A DNA stretch of 64,000 nt from Burkholderiaceae bacterium (GTDB lineage: Bacteria > Pseudomonadota > Gammaproteobacteria > Burkholderiales > Burkholderiaceae_C). Below are positions 1-9,078 of this stretch, in pieces (the stretch's first letter is position 1; each line of letters starts with the position of its first letter). Both the position numbers and the translations under genes were made by a program. Under the pieces are notes generated by a model that saw only the letters and a list, made by a program, of their open reading frames with translations, had not been told where the DNA came from and ran no database searches. Location: contig CAKKRJ010000010.1 of the NCBI GenBank assembly GCA_919902775.1, positions 124,001 through 188,000 of the forward strand, given 5' to 3'.

Positions 1-341
1 TTGCGAAACAGGACTTCACGGGTGTCCTGATCAATGACCAGCGCAACGCTCGAACGCAAATCCAACGGGTCCGCTGCGGCGTGCAGGCCGGCCATCTGGC
101 CATAAGACGCACGCATGGGCACAGCGTTTTGCACAGCGACACGCGTACGCTTTTTGTCGGTTTTTGGGGCGCTTGCCTGGGATTTTTTGACGGTTTTAGA
201 AACAGCAACTGCAGGACGTTTTTTGGCTGCTGCTGTTTTATTCTGTGCCCACGCGGCGCTTGGCACAGCGCTCATGGCCAACAGCACGCCGACGGTTAAG
301 GCCGCTGCCATTCCTTGCGCCCATCGGCCAGAAATTTGCAT
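1..341 (-). CDS. pbpG: D-alanyl-D-alanine endopeptidase (PBP7-like), N-terminal part only
   Basis: The gene reads leftwards off the window edge, so only about 113 residues are visible. They start with ATG at 341 and give a signal peptide (positively charged start, hydrophobic stretch, cleavage near AWAQ). A lysine/alanine-rich linker of about 40 residues follows, and then the beginning of a serine peptidase S11 domain (SSVALVIDQDTREVLF). The lead-in YGQMAGLHAAADPLDLRSS resembles periplasmic PBP7/PbpG proteins of Comamonadaceae, which cut peptide cross-links in peptidoglycan. The catalytic SxxK and later motifs lie outside the window, so DacA-type carboxypeptidase remains possible. Confidence 0.7.
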   Translation of the reverse strand, partial: MQISGRWAQGMAAALTVGVLLAMSAVPSAAWAQNKTAAAKKRPAVAVSKTVKKSQASAPKTDKKRTRVAVQNAVPMRASYGQMAGLHAAADPLDLRSSVALVIDQDTREVLFR

Positions 342-410
342 AGGGAACGGAGAAATGGGGCGAATCACTGGCATCTTGAATCAAAGATTTGGAAATTATT
401 TCCAAGTGTA

Positions 411-454
411 CACAAATAAAAAAGTCACGCAAGAACAAAGACTTGCGTGACTTT
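411..454 (-). terminator. Rho-independent terminator after leuA
   Basis: A perfect 13-bp stem (421-433 pairing with 442-454) with an 8-base loop is followed on the minus strand by six T and a further T-rich stretch. It sits 35 bases beyond the leuA stop and ends the leu transcript before pbpG. Confidence 0.9.
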
Positions 455-488
455 ATTGAAGCCAAATAGTACCCAATAATAAGTACTT

Positions 489-2027
489 TCAACCCTGCGC
501 AGCGACCCGATCCGCCTTGCTTTGCAATTTATTGAGGGCACTGAGATAAGCCTTGGCCGAGGCCACCACAATGTCCGGGTCCGAACCGACGCCATTGACC
601 ACACGGCCGCTGTTTTGCAAACGCACCGTCACTTCGCCCTGACTTTCGGTAGAGCCACTGATGGCGTTGACCGAGTACAGCACCATTTCCGCGCCGCTCT
701 TGACATGGGATTCAATGGCCTTCAGCGACGCATCCACAGGGCCATTGCCATCGGACTCGGCGCGAACTTCCTTGCCTTCCACCGTAAAGACAACCGCCGC
801 ATGGGGCCGCTCACCGGTCTCACTGTGCTGAGCCATCGAGACAAAACCGTACTGCTCTTTTTCGACCGTCACGCTCTCATCGCCCACCAGCGCCAAAATG
901 TCTTCGTCAAAGATCTCACTCTTGCGGTCGGCCAATTCCTTGAATTTGGCAAACGCGTTGTTGATCTCGGTTTCACTGTCCAGCGTGACACCCAAGTCCT
1001 GCAAGCGCTGCTTGAACGCATTGCGGCCACTGAGCTTGCCCAGCACGATCTTGTTGGTGGACCAACCCACATCTTCGGCACGCATGATTTCGTAGGTGTC
1101 ACGGGCCTTGAGCACGCCATCTTGATGAATGCCCGAGGCGTGGGCAAAGGCATTGGCGCCCACCACGGCTTTGTTCGGCTGAACCACAAAACCCGTGGTT
1201 TGGCTGACCATGCGGCTGGCCGCCACGATGTGGCTGGTGTCGATGCCGATGTCCAGACCAAAATAGTCGCGACGCGTCTTGACAGCCATCACGACCTCTT
1301 CGAGCGAGCAATTGCCCGCACGCTCTCCCAATCCGTTGATGGTGCACTCGACCTGACGGGCACCGCCAATCTTCACACCCGCCAGGGAATTGGCGACCGC
1401 CATGCCCAGATCGTTGTGGCAATGTACGGACCAAATGGCTTTGTCCGAGTTGGGAATGCGTTCACGCAATGTGCGGATGAATTCACCATACAACTCAGGC
1501 ACCGCATAACCCACCGTATCGGGCACGTTGATGGTGGTCGCACCTTCGGTGATGACAGCTTCCAAGATGCGGCAGAGAAAATCCATGTCGCTGCGGTAAC
1601 CGTCTTCCGGGCTGAACTCGATATCGCCGACCAGATTGCGGGCGAAACGGACCGATTGCTTGGCCTGCTCAAACACCTGGTCAGGCGTCATGCGCAGTTT
1701 CTTTTCCATGTGCAAGGGCGATGTGGCAATGAAGGTGTGAATGCGGCTGCTGTTCGCGCCTTTGAGCGCTTCAGCGGCACGTGAAATATCACGGTCATTG
1801 GCACGGGACAAGGAGCAAATGGTGGAATCCTTGATGGCGTCTGCAATGGTTTTGACCGCCTCGAAGTCGCCATTGGAGCTGGCCGCAAAACCAGCTTCGA
1901 TCACGTCCACACGCAGACGCTCCAGTTGCCGGGCAATGCGCAGCTTTTCATCGCGGGTCATGGAGGCGCCGGGCGATTGCTCGCCGTCGCGCAAGGTGGT
2001 GTCGAAAATAATCAGTTTGTCAGCCAT
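489..2027 (-). CDS. leuA: 2-isopropylmalate synthase
   Basis: LeuA condenses acetyl-CoA with 2-oxoisovalerate, the first committed step of leucine synthesis. The 512-residue length fits the family. The N-terminal TIM barrel opens with [15 protein letters not shown] (residues 8-22) and carries the metal-binding HCHND motif near residue 202. The C-terminal part is the LeuA regulatory dimerisation domain, which binds leucine for feedback inhibition. ATG at 2027 is chosen because AGGAG lies 5 bases before it; a GTG two codons earlier overlaps that Shine-Dalgarno sequence. It is transcribed alone behind a leader peptide and attenuator (2062-2188). Upstream on the same strand are pssA and the ilv genes, which make the LeuA substrate. 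Confidence 0.97.
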   Translation of the reverse strand: MADKLIIFDTTLRDGEQSPGASMTRDEKLRIARQLERLRVDVIEAGFAASSNGDFEAVKTIADAIKDSTICSLSRANDRDISRAAEALKGANSSRIHTFIATSPLHMEKKLRMTPDQVFEQAKQSVRFARNLVGDIEFSPEDGYRSDMDFLCRILEAVITEGATTINVPDTVGYAVPELYGEFIRTLRERIPNSDKAIWSVHCHNDLGMAVANSLAGVKIGGARQVECTINGLGERAGNCSLEEVVMAVKTRRDYFGLDIGIDTSHIVAASRMVSQTTGFVVQPNKAVVGANAFAHASGIHQDGVLKARDTYEIMRAEDVGWSTNKIVLGKLSGRNAFKQRLQDLGVTLDSETEINNAFAKFKELADRKSEIFDEDILALVGDESVTVEKEQYGFVSMAQHSETGERPHAAVVFTVEGKEVRAESDGNGPVDASLKAIESHVKSGAEMVLYSVNAISGSTESQGEVTVRLQNSGRVVNGVGSDPDIVVASAKAYLSALNKLQSKADRVAAQG

Positions 2028-2061
2028 GTTCACTCCTGGTCAAATACCCGCAAGTCCAAGC

Positions 2062-2104
2062 AAAAAAGCAAAAGGCCCGTTGCGGATGGCATACGGGCCT
2101 TTTG
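2062..2104 (-). terminator. leu attenuator terminator hairpin
   Basis: A perfect 12-bp GC-rich stem (2069-2080 with 2093-2104, 12-base loop) is followed on the minus strand by a run of six T at 2067-2062. It lies between the leader peptide stop (2123) and the leuA start (2027), the position of an attenuator terminator. It could also act simply as the pssA terminator. Confidence 0.8.
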
Positions 2105-2122
2105 GGAAAATGTTTGCGTGCG

Positions 2123-2176
2123 CTACACATCCCGCCCGTTGGGCAGTAGCAGTAGTGCAAACAAAGAAAAATTCAT
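2123..2176 (-). CDS. leuL: leu operon leader peptide (17 aa)
   Basis: The short reading frame ATG...TAG encodes MNFSLFALLLLPNGRDV. It has four consecutive leucine codons (CTA CTG CTA CTG, 2155-2144), two of them the rarer CTA, plus a fifth leucine (TTG). It is followed by a strong terminator hairpin and then leuA. This is the classical arrangement of leucine-controlled transcription attenuation in proteobacteria: ribosome stalling on the leucine codons would prevent the terminator from forming. No Shine-Dalgarno sequence precedes the ATG, and a -10-like box lies 6 bases upstream, so the peptide may be translated from a leaderless mRNA. The attenuation mechanism is inferred. Confidence 0.8.
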   Translation of the reverse strand: MNFSLFALLLLPNGRDV

Positions 2177-2182
2177 ACGAAC

Positions 2183-2188
2183 ACTGTA
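2183..2188 (-). promoter_or_regulatory. candidate -10 box of the leu transcript
   Basis: On the minus strand TACAGT preceded by TGC forms an extended -10-like element ending 6 bases before the leader-peptide ATG. The expected +1 would fall at or next to that ATG. No convincing -35 is seen at 16-18 bases upstream; TTGAAC occurs but at the wrong distance. Confidence 0.45.
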
Positions 2189-2224
2189 GCACAGTTCAAA
2201 ATTCGCGCTGTCGTTCAATGGACA

Positions 2225-3040
2225 TCACTGGTGCAATCCGCGCTCTTCTGGCTCGTCGGTGGACGTGCTGATCATGCTGGTGGGCTGGCCTTTGGCCTTG
2301 CGCCACACATAGATGACGTAACCGCTCAGGCCATAGCCCACAAAGAGCGCAAACAAGACCGTCGGCGGATCGATGTTGACCACCGCAATGCCCAAGGCCA
2401 CCAGAACCAGCGTGGCAAAGGGCACGCTTTTTTTCATGTGCATGTCCTTGAAGCTGTAAAACGGCACATTGGTCACCATCGTCAGCCCCGCGAACAGGCA
2501 AACGGCAAACATGCCCCAGGCCACGGTTTTGGCGGGGATGGCGTTCTCAAACATGATCCAGACAAAACCCATCACCAAAGCGGCTGCCGCAGGCGATGGC
2601 AAGCCTTGAAAGTAACGCTTGTCCACCACTGCCGTGTTCACGTTGAAGCGGGCCAGGCGCAACGCCGCACAGGAGCAATACACGAATGCCGCAATCCAGC
2701 CCCATCGCCCCAATTCTTTGAGCGTCCAGACGTAAGCGATCAGCGCGGGCGCCGCGCCAAAGGAGACCATGTCGGACAGCGAGTCCATCTGCTCACCAAA
2801 AGCACTCTGGGTGTTCGTCATGCGGGCCACCCTTCCGTCCAAGCTATCCAGCACCATGGCGCAGAAGATACCGACCGTGGCCAGATCAAAACGCCCGTTG
2901 ATCGCCATGACCACGGCATAAAAACCAGCGAACAGCGCGGCCAGCGTGATCATGTTGGGCAGCATGTAAATGCCCTTGGAGGGTTTGCGTGCGGGCATCG
3001 GCGCGTCCATGTCTTCAGATTTTTCGTAACCGTTGTTCAT
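2225..3040 (-). CDS. pssA: CDP-diacylglycerol-serine O-phosphatidyltransferase
   Basis: PssA makes phosphatidylserine, the precursor of phosphatidylethanolamine, at the inner membrane. The CDP-alcohol phosphatidyltransferase signature DG-x2-AR-x8-G-x3-D-x3-D is complete at residues 61-87 (DSLDGRVAR...FGEQMDSLSD). About eight hydrophobic segments surround it. The start at 3040 is set by an AGGAG 6-7 bases upstream; the frame stays open further upstream, but that extension is Arg-rich and unlike the family. The 271-residue length is normal. It sits between ilvC and leuA on the same strand, an order common in Burkholderiales, but the ilvC terminator separates the transcripts. Confidence 0.95.
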   Translation of the reverse strand: MNNGYEKSEDMDAPMPARKPSKGIYMLPNMITLAALFAGFYAVVMAINGRFDLATVGIFCAMVLDSLDGRVARMTNTQSAFGEQMDSLSDMVSFGAAPALIAYVWTLKELGRWGWIAAFVYCSCAALRLARFNVNTAVVDKRYFQGLPSPAAAALVMGFVWIMFENAIPAKTVAWGMFAVCLFAGLTMVTNVPFYSFKDMHMKKSVPFATLVLVALGIAVVNIDPPTVLFALFVGYGLSGYVIYVWRKAKGQPTSMISTSTDEPEERGLHQ

Positions 3041-3110
3041 CGTCTTCTCCTGTTGAGCGGGCCCACTGCGCCAACCTCGAACGCACAAGTTTAAGCCAGC
3101 GTGAACGCCC

Positions 3111-3140
3111 ATTGAAAAAGGCCACCGCAGTGGCCTTTTT
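3111..3140 (-). terminator. Rho-independent terminator after ilvC
   Basis: An 11-bp perfect stem (3115-3125 with 3130-3140) has loop CGCA, and its minus-strand 3' arm ends in five T. It lies 21 bases past the ilvC stop. Confidence 0.85.
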
Positions 3141-3161
3141 AAAATCACCAGAAAGGCGAGA

Positions 3162-4217
<1,056 letters not shown>

Positions 4218-4709
4218 TTAGACGCGCAGGATGCGCTCGCCGCGCCCGATACCGCACGCACCAGTGCGCACGGTCTCCAAAATGGCGCTACGGTCGATCG
4301 CCTCGAGGAAGGCGTCGTTCTTGGACTGGTCACCGGTGAGCTCAATGGTGTAACTCTTGTCGGTGACGTCGATCACGCGGCCGCGAAAGATGTCGGCCAT
4401 GCGTTTCATTTCTTCACGCTCTTTGCCCACGGCGCGCACCTTCACGAGCATCAGTTCGCGCTCGGTGTAGGCACCTTCGGTCAGGTCCACCACCTTGACC
4501 ACCTCGATCAGGCGGTTCAGGTGCTTGGTGATCTGCTCGATCACGTCATCCGACCCGGTGGTCTGGATGGTCATGCGCGACAGGCTGGGGTCTTCGGTGG
4601 GGGCCACCGTGAGGGACTCGATGTTGTAACCACGGGCCGAAAACAGACCCACCACGCGGGACAGCGCCCCGGCTTCGTTTTCAATCAGTACAGCGATGAT
4701 GTGTTTCAT
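4218..4709 (-). CDS. ilvH: acetolactate synthase small (regulatory) subunit
   Basis: This is the regulatory subunit of acetohydroxyacid synthase, which binds valine for feedback inhibition and activates the large subunit. An ACT domain occupies residues 1-75 (MKHIIAVLIENEAGALSRVVGLFSARGYNIESL) and an ALS_ss C-terminal domain follows. With ATG at 4709 it is 163 residues, the usual length. A GTG two codons earlier overlaps the ilvI stop. GGAGG lies inside the end of ilvI, and the start is 2 bases from the ilvI stop, indicating translational coupling. Confidence 0.96.
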   Translation of the reverse strand: MKHIIAVLIENEAGALSRVVGLFSARGYNIESLTVAPTEDPSLSRMTIQTTGSDDVIEQITKHLNRLIEVVKVVDLTEGAYTERELMLVKVRAVGKEREEMKRMADIFRGRVIDVTDKSYTIELTGDQSKNDAFLEAIDRSAILETVRTGACGIGRGERILRV

Positions 4710-4711
4710 GA

Positions 4712-6475
4712 TCACAGATCCTCCACGCCCATGAGCATCTCGGTGATGCCCTTGCCAGCCTGAACCATGGGGAACACGTTCTCCGTAGGGTCCGTGCGGA
4801 TGTCCAGAAAAACAGTGCGGTCTTTCAGTCTGCGGGCCTCGCGCAATGCAGGCTCTACGTCTTCAGGACGTTCGACCAAAATGCCCACATGGCCATAGGC
4901 TTCGGCCAACTTCACAAAGTTGGGCAAAGCGTCCATGTAGCTGTGGCTGTAACGGCCAGAATATTCGATCTCTTGCCACTGACGCACCATGCCCAGATAG
5001 CGGTTGTTCAGCGCCACAATTTTGATCGGCGTGTTGTATTGCAGGCAGGTGGACAATTCCTGAATACACATCTGTACCGAGCCTTCACCCGTCACGCAGA
5101 ACACTTCACTGTCCGGCTTGGCCAGCTTGATGCCCATGGCGTAGGGAATGCCCACACCCATGGTGCCCAAGCCACCCGAGTTGATCCAGCGGCGTGGCTC
5201 GTTGAACTTGTAGTACTGGGCAGCCCACATCTGGTGCTGACCCACATCAGAGGTGATGTAGGCGTCGGCATCCTTGGTCATGTCCCACAAAGTTTCAATG
5301 ACCTTTTGGGGCTTGATCACCACCGAATTGTTGCTGTCGTACTTCATGCAATTACGGCTGCGCCAGCCTTCAATGGTCTCCCACCACTGGCCCAGCGCCT
5401 GTGCATCGGGCTTGAGGCCCGACTCACGGATCATGCCCATCAATTCAGTCAACACATCCTTCACGTCACCCACGATCGGCACATCCACTTTGACGCGCTT
5501 GGAAATGCTGGACGGATCGATGTCGATGTGGATGATCTTGCGGTCCACCGACGCAAAGTGCTTGGGATTGCCAATCACCCGGTCGTCAAAACGTGCACCC
5601 ACCGCCAGCAAGACATCGCAGTTTTGCATGGCGTTGTTGGCTTCCAGGGTGCCATGCATCCCCAGCATGCCCAGGAAACGGCGGTCCGTGGCCGGAAAAG
5701 CGCCCAAACCCATCAAGGTGTTGGTGACAGGCACGTTGAGCATGTCCACCAAAGCCCGCAACTCCGGGCTGGCGTTGCTCAACAACACGCCACCACCTGT
5801 GTAAATGTAGGGGCGCTTGGCCGACATCAGCAGCTGCAGGGCCTTGCGGATCTGCCCGCCGTGGCCTTTGCGTACGGGGTTGTAAGAACGCATCTCGACC
5901 GACTCGGGATAGCCCGAATACAGCGCCTTGTTGAAAGACACGTCTTTGGGCACGTCCACCACCACGGGACCAGGGCGGCCACTGCGTGCAATGTGGAAGG
6001 CCTTTTTCATGATCTCGGCCATGTCTTTGGCGTCTTTGACCAGGAAATTGTGCTTCACGATGGGACGGGTGATGCCTACGGTGTCGCACTCCTGGAACGC
6101 ATCCAGACCGATGGCCGCAGTGGGCACTTGCCCGCTGATGATCACCATGGGAATGCTGTCCATGTAAGCGGTAGCGATACCGGTCACCGCATTGGTCAGG
6201 CCGGGGCCCGAGGTGACCAATGCCACACCCACTTCGCCTGTGGCACGGGCAAAGCCATCGGCCGCGTGCACAGCCGCCTGCTCGTGACGCACCAGCACAT
6301 GCTGAATGGTGTCTTGTTTGTAAAAAGCGTCGTAGATGTGAAGCACGGCACCACCGGGGTATCCCCAGATGTATTGCACGTTTTCAGCCTGAAGCGCTTT
6401 GACGAGAATTTCTGCGCCGCGCAATTCTTGAGCGCCCGCAGAACCAGATGCCGATTCGGCTTTGTTGATTTCCAT
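4712..6475 (-). CDS. ilvI: acetolactate synthase large (catalytic) subunit
   Basis: The thiamine-diphosphate enzyme condenses two pyruvates, or pyruvate plus 2-oxobutyrate, to start valine and isoleucine synthesis. The N-terminal PYR domain has the catalytic glutamate in VRHEQAAVHAADGFA (E65). A central FAD/TPP domain follows, and then the C-terminal PP domain with the ThDP/Mg motif around residue 460. That motif reads GEGSVQM...NN here rather than the more usual GDG...NN. The length of 587 residues is typical. The AAAGG before ATG 6475 is a modest Shine-Dalgarno. It heads ilvI-ilvH-ilvC and is preceded by a 150-base untranslated leader. Confidence 0.97.
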   Translation of the reverse strand: MEINKAESASGSAGAQELRGAEILVKALQAENVQYIWGYPGGAVLHIYDAFYKQDTIQHVLVRHEQAAVHAADGFARATGEVGVALVTSGPGLTNAVTGIATAYMDSIPMVIISGQVPTAAIGLDAFQECDTVGITRPIVKHNFLVKDAKDMAEIMKKAFHIARSGRPGPVVVDVPKDVSFNKALYSGYPESVEMRSYNPVRKGHGGQIRKALQLLMSAKRPYIYTGGGVLLSNASPELRALVDMLNVPVTNTLMGLGAFPATDRRFLGMLGMHGTLEANNAMQNCDVLLAVGARFDDRVIGNPKHFASVDRKIIHIDIDPSSISKRVKVDVPIVGDVKDVLTELMGMIRESGLKPDAQALGQWWETIEGWRSRNCMKYDSNNSVVIKPQKVIETLWDMTKDADAYITSDVGQHQMWAAQYYKFNEPRRWINSGGLGTMGVGIPYAMGIKLAKPDSEVFCVTGEGSVQMCIQELSTCLQYNTPIKIVALNNRYLGMVRQWQEIEYSGRYSHSYMDALPNFVKLAEAYGHVGILVERPEDVEPALREARRLKDRTVFLDIRTDPTENVFPMVQAGKGITEMLMGVEDL

Positions 6476-6498
6476 ATATTCAACCTTTGTGAATTTCT

Positions 6499-6627
6499 CT
6501 AACGAAAAACCTTGGGTGCCCCTGGGCTCGACTCTTGTGAAGTGGCTTTGGGACTTGAGACCACAGACATGGGCACCAAACTGTAAAAGTGCCGGACGGT
6601 GATCCGTTTGCTTTTTTTCAATTGCAA
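6499..6627 (-). promoter_or_regulatory. structured 5' leader of ilvI-ilvH-ilvC
   Basis: The stretch between the predicted +1 (about 6627) and ilvI holds no gene of normal size. On the minus strand, GGTGCCC (6577-6571) can pair with GGGCACC (6521-6515), closing a domain of about 60 bases with an inner CTGTGG/CCAC stem. A T5 run follows soon after. A 23-codon frame (6570-6499) begins ATG TCT GTG GTC but has no Shine-Dalgarno and only two adjacent valines. A betaproteobacterial 'ilvH RNA' motif upstream of acetolactate synthase genes is known to me by name; whether this is one cannot be settled here. The remaining part of 6628-6790 contains only promoter-like sequence. Confidence 0.5.
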
Positions 6628-6633
6628 TCGCGC

Positions 6634-6662
6634 ATTATCGCATTTGTCAAAGCCCCCTCCAA
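6634..6662 (-). promoter_or_regulatory. candidate sigma70 promoter of ilvI-ilvH-ilvC
   Basis: On the minus strand TTGGAG (6662-6657) is separated by 17 bases from GATAAT (6639-6634), which is preceded by an extended -10 TGC. A TTGACA at 6650-6645 overlaps the spacer but has no -10 at the right distance. Confidence 0.55.
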
Positions 6663-6790
6663 AAACCAAGCCACAAACGCACGGCAAGTGCCATAATTCG
6701 CACCGTTGGAACTCAAGTCGCTTGGCAAACCAGTTCATCTCCCACCTCAAACACAGGCAAAAGCACCGCTGACGCGGACGCTGAAAAAAG

Positions 6791-7357
6791 TTGGCATCCG
6801 ACGCGGAACTCTCAGAATTTCTGAAAAACATGGAAAAAAAGGCGTTCAAACGCGCCTACTACCATGTCCGGAACGAGGATGCCGCCCTGGACATCCTGCA
6901 AGACAGCATGATCAAGCTGTGCACCAACTACGCAGACAAGCCCGTGGCCGAGCTGCCCCTGCTGTTTCAGCGCATCCTGTCCAACACCATGCTGGACTGG
7001 TTTCGTCGGCAAAAAACCCGCAATGCGCTTTTCAGCAACCTGAGTGACTTCGGTTCTGGCGATACAGAAGGCGACTTTGATCTGCTGGAAGTGACCGCCG
7101 ACACCTCAAACGAAGCGGCCACAGAAAGCGCAGAACAGTGGGTGGGGCGCGTACAAACCCTTGAGCACATCGAAACAGCGGTCATGGCTTTGCCGCCACG
7201 TCAACGAGAAGCCTTCCTGCTGCGTTACTGGGAGGAGCTGGATATTGCAGAAACAGCTGCCGTGATGGGCTGCTCAGAAGGCAGCGTCAAAACCCATTGT
7301 TCTCGGGCCATTCAAGCCTTGAGCAAAACCTTGGGAACACAAGGAATCAGACCATGA
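6791..7357 (+). CDS. RNA polymerase sigma factor, ECF-like
   Basis: A sigma-70 family factor of 188 residues. Region 2 covers about residues 15-80 (KRAYYHVRNEDAALDILQDSMIKL ... RILSNTMLDWFRRQ). Region 4 covers about residues 130-180 (LPPRQREAFLLRYWEELDIAETAAVMGCSEGSVKTH), a helix-turn-helix for -35 binding. An in-frame stop lies 9 bases before the TTG at 6791, so the protein starts at this TTG or at ATG 6830; the sequence ASDAELSEFLK resembles N-termini of relatives, so TTG is preferred. Its stop overlaps the start of the DUF3619 gene (ATGA), and four to five genes follow as one operon. The target promoters are unknown. Confidence 0.88.
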   Translation: MASDAELSEFLKNMEKKAFKRAYYHVRNEDAALDILQDSMIKLCTNYADKPVAELPLLFQRILSNTMLDWFRRQKTRNALFSNLSDFGSGDTEGDFDLLEVTADTSNEAATESAEQWVGRVQTLEHIETAVMALPPRQREAFLLRYWEELDIAETAAVMGCSEGSVKTHCSRAIQALSKTLGTQGIRP

Positions 7358-7800
7358 AAATCCACAATACACCGACCGAGCATGACATTGACCGCTGGGG
7401 ACAGTACTTTTCAGGCCAACTGAGTTTGGCCACACCCAATCTGCCCCACGACATCAGCGAACGTCTGCGCGTGGCACGCCAACTGGCAATCTCCCAGCGC
7501 AAACCACTGGTGCAGCCACGGCTGGCGAAACAGGCACAAATGAACCACGACGGTAGCCTGACTGCGCCCGCCGATGAAGGCCTGAACCTTTGGAGCATTC
7601 TGGCATCTGCACTGCCTTTGGTGGCTCTGGTGGTGGGCTTGATGGCGATTCATTGGGTGCAACAAGACAGCATCATCTCTGAAATCGCAGCCACCGATTC
7701 AGCCTTGCTCACCGACGAATTGCCGCCTGCCGCCTACACCGATGTCGGCTTTGCACAGTTTTTAAAACAGGACCTCGGGGCAGGAACCACACATGACTGA
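7354..7800 (+). CDS. DUF3619 family membrane protein, candidate anti-sigma factor
   Basis: A 148-residue protein with a hydrophilic N-terminus (about residues 1-80) and one predicted membrane segment (SILASALPLVALVVGLMAIHWVQ, about residues 85-107). A short outside tail includes ALLTDELPPAAYTDVGFAQFL. I recognise it as DUF3619, a family of unknown function that follows this type of sigma factor. The start overlaps the sigma stop by 4 bases, with AAGGA 8 bases upstream. Its topology and coupling to a sigma gene resemble those of single-pass anti-sigma factors; this role is inference. Confidence 0.8.
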   Translation: MKIHNTPTEHDIDRWGQYFSGQLSLATPNLPHDISERLRVARQLAISQRKPLVQPRLAKQAQMNHDGSLTAPADEGLNLWSILASALPLVALVVGLMAIHWVQQDSIISEIAATDSALLTDELPPAAYTDVGFAQFLKQDLGAGTTHD

Positions 7801-8524
7801 CATGGCCAACAGCCGGCAACACCGCCCTGCAACAGCCCTGAAAATGGCTTGCGGGTGGCTCCTGTCGGTCTGTTTGACCAGCACTGGCGCGCAAACGCCA
7901 GCTCCAACGGCCCCAACGCCGGCCGCCCCCAGGGCCAGTGCACCACAAATCAAGGCGGCACCAGTCTCACAGGCATGGCAACAACTGACCCCCAGGCAAA
8001 AACAAGCCTTGGCACCATTGGGTGCGCAGTGGGGTGCGCTGACAGCACAGCAGCAAAACAAATGGTTGACCATTTCGCATAATTTTGCGCAACTGTCCGT
8101 GACCGACCAAATCACGATGCATGCGAGGATGGCCGACTGGGTAGCCCTCAGCCCCCAGCAACGCCATCTGGCTCGCTTGAATTTCAACACGCTGCAAAGC
8201 GTGCCCAAAGAAGACAAAAAGGCCAAATGGGAGGCCTACCAAGCCCTTTCAGCAGAAGAAAAGCGCCTGCTTTCCGCCGGGTCCGGGACACCCTCCAAGA
8301 GTGCCGCGCCTACGGCCAAGCCGTTGGAACCCCATCGCCAGGTCCAAACCCCTGTGCGACCCGCAGCCGGAACCCTGGCAGCGCCCACGGCCATTGACCG
8401 CAAAACACTGTTGCCTCGCCCCCCCGCCCTGGCGGCACCTGCTCCTTCTGCACCCACACCAACGCCGCAGCCAGCGGGAACACCCGATGCTGGCCGGCCA
8501 GCCACAGAAACCGCTCCCTCATGA
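7793..8524 (+). CDS. DUF3106 domain protein, exported, proline-rich C-terminus
   Basis: A protein of 243 residues with a signal-like segment (ALKMACGWLLSVCLTSTGAQ, about residues 15-34) and an Ala/Pro linker. The DUF3106 region is made of short helical repeats of the type W-x-x-L-x-P-x-Q-x-x-A-L (for example WQQLTPRQKQALAPLGAQWGALTAQQQNKWL and ALSPQQRHLARLNF). The last 80 residues are almost only Pro, Ala and Thr, suggesting an extended periplasmic or wall-spanning tail. It overlaps DUF3619 by 8 bases and RDD by 4. Its function is unknown; the helical repeats recall periplasmic metal- or stress-sensor proteins, but that is only a resemblance. Confidence 0.8.
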   Translation: MTDMANSRQHRPATALKMACGWLLSVCLTSTGAQTPAPTAPTPAAPRASAPQIKAAPVSQAWQQLTPRQKQALAPLGAQWGALTAQQQNKWLTISHNFAQLSVTDQITMHARMADWVALSPQQRHLARLNFNTLQSVPKEDKKAKWEAYQALSAEEKRLLSAGSGTPSKSAAPTAKPLEPHRQVQTPVRPAAGTLAAPTAIDRKTLLPRPPALAAPAPSAPTPTPQPAGTPDAGRPATETAPS

Positions 8525-9054
8525 AACAAAACGGCACGGCCACTTCGCCCGACCCCGACATCACCCCCTCCCTCACGCGCCGCATGGCTTGCTGGATCTA
8601 TGAAGGCATGCTGTTGTTTGGTGTCATGGTGTCATCTGGATTGGCTTATTTCATTGCCGCTTACTGGCTCACTGGCCTGGCACCCGGCGACATGAACATG
8701 CAGCCTCAACTGAAATCGGGCCTGCAAGCCGTCAGCTTCTTTGTGCTGGGCTTATATTTCACCTGGATGTGGCACCGTGGTCAAACCTTGGCCATGAAGA
8801 CCTGGCGCATTGCAATGGTCGATCTGCAGGGGCAAAGGGTGAGTCGAAAAATGGCATTCAAACGTTACATGGCCAGCTGGTTGTGGTTCCTGCCGCCCAT
8901 GGCCACCGCTGCCCTGCTCCACTTGCCCGCCATCGAGGCATCCCTTCTGACCCTGGCTTGGGTGACCGTCTGGGCGTTGTTGAGCCGATTCCATCCAGAA
9001 CGCCAGTTTTGGCATGATGCCCTGGCGAGAACACGCCTGATTTCTGTGCGTTGA
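8521..9054 (+). CDS. RDD family integral membrane protein
   Basis: This 177-residue protein has four to five hydrophobic segments, among them MLLFGVMVSSGLAYFIAAYW and AVSFFVLGLYFTWMWH. The RDD-family signature includes W-H-x-x-GQTLAMKTWRI in the middle. The family has no settled general function; some members have been linked to ion exchange or osmotic tolerance. It overlaps the DUF3106 stop (ATGA at 8521) and is followed after 24 bases by dgkA, so all are probably co-transcribed from the sigma-factor promoter. Confidence 0.85.
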   Translation: MKQNGTATSPDPDITPSLTRRMACWIYEGMLLFGVMVSSGLAYFIAAYWLTGLAPGDMNMQPQLKSGLQAVSFFVLGLYFTWMWHRGQTLAMKTWRIAMVDLQGQRVSRKMAFKRYMASWLWFLPPMATAALLHLPAIEASLLTLAWVTVWALLSRFHPERQFWHDALARTRLISVR

Positions 9055-9078
9055 CCCTACCAGACCCGCCTCTTTCTC

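Noticed and set aside
4889-6502. 537-codon open frame on the plus strand opposite ilvI
   Set aside because: It mirrors the complete ilvI gene, has His/Val/Gly-rich shadow composition and no motif.
6499-6849. 116-codon minus-strand frame upstream of ilvI as a normal gene
   Set aside because: It overlaps the start of the sigma-factor gene, has no Shine-Dalgarno and no family similarity; only its last 23 codons might matter as part of the leader.
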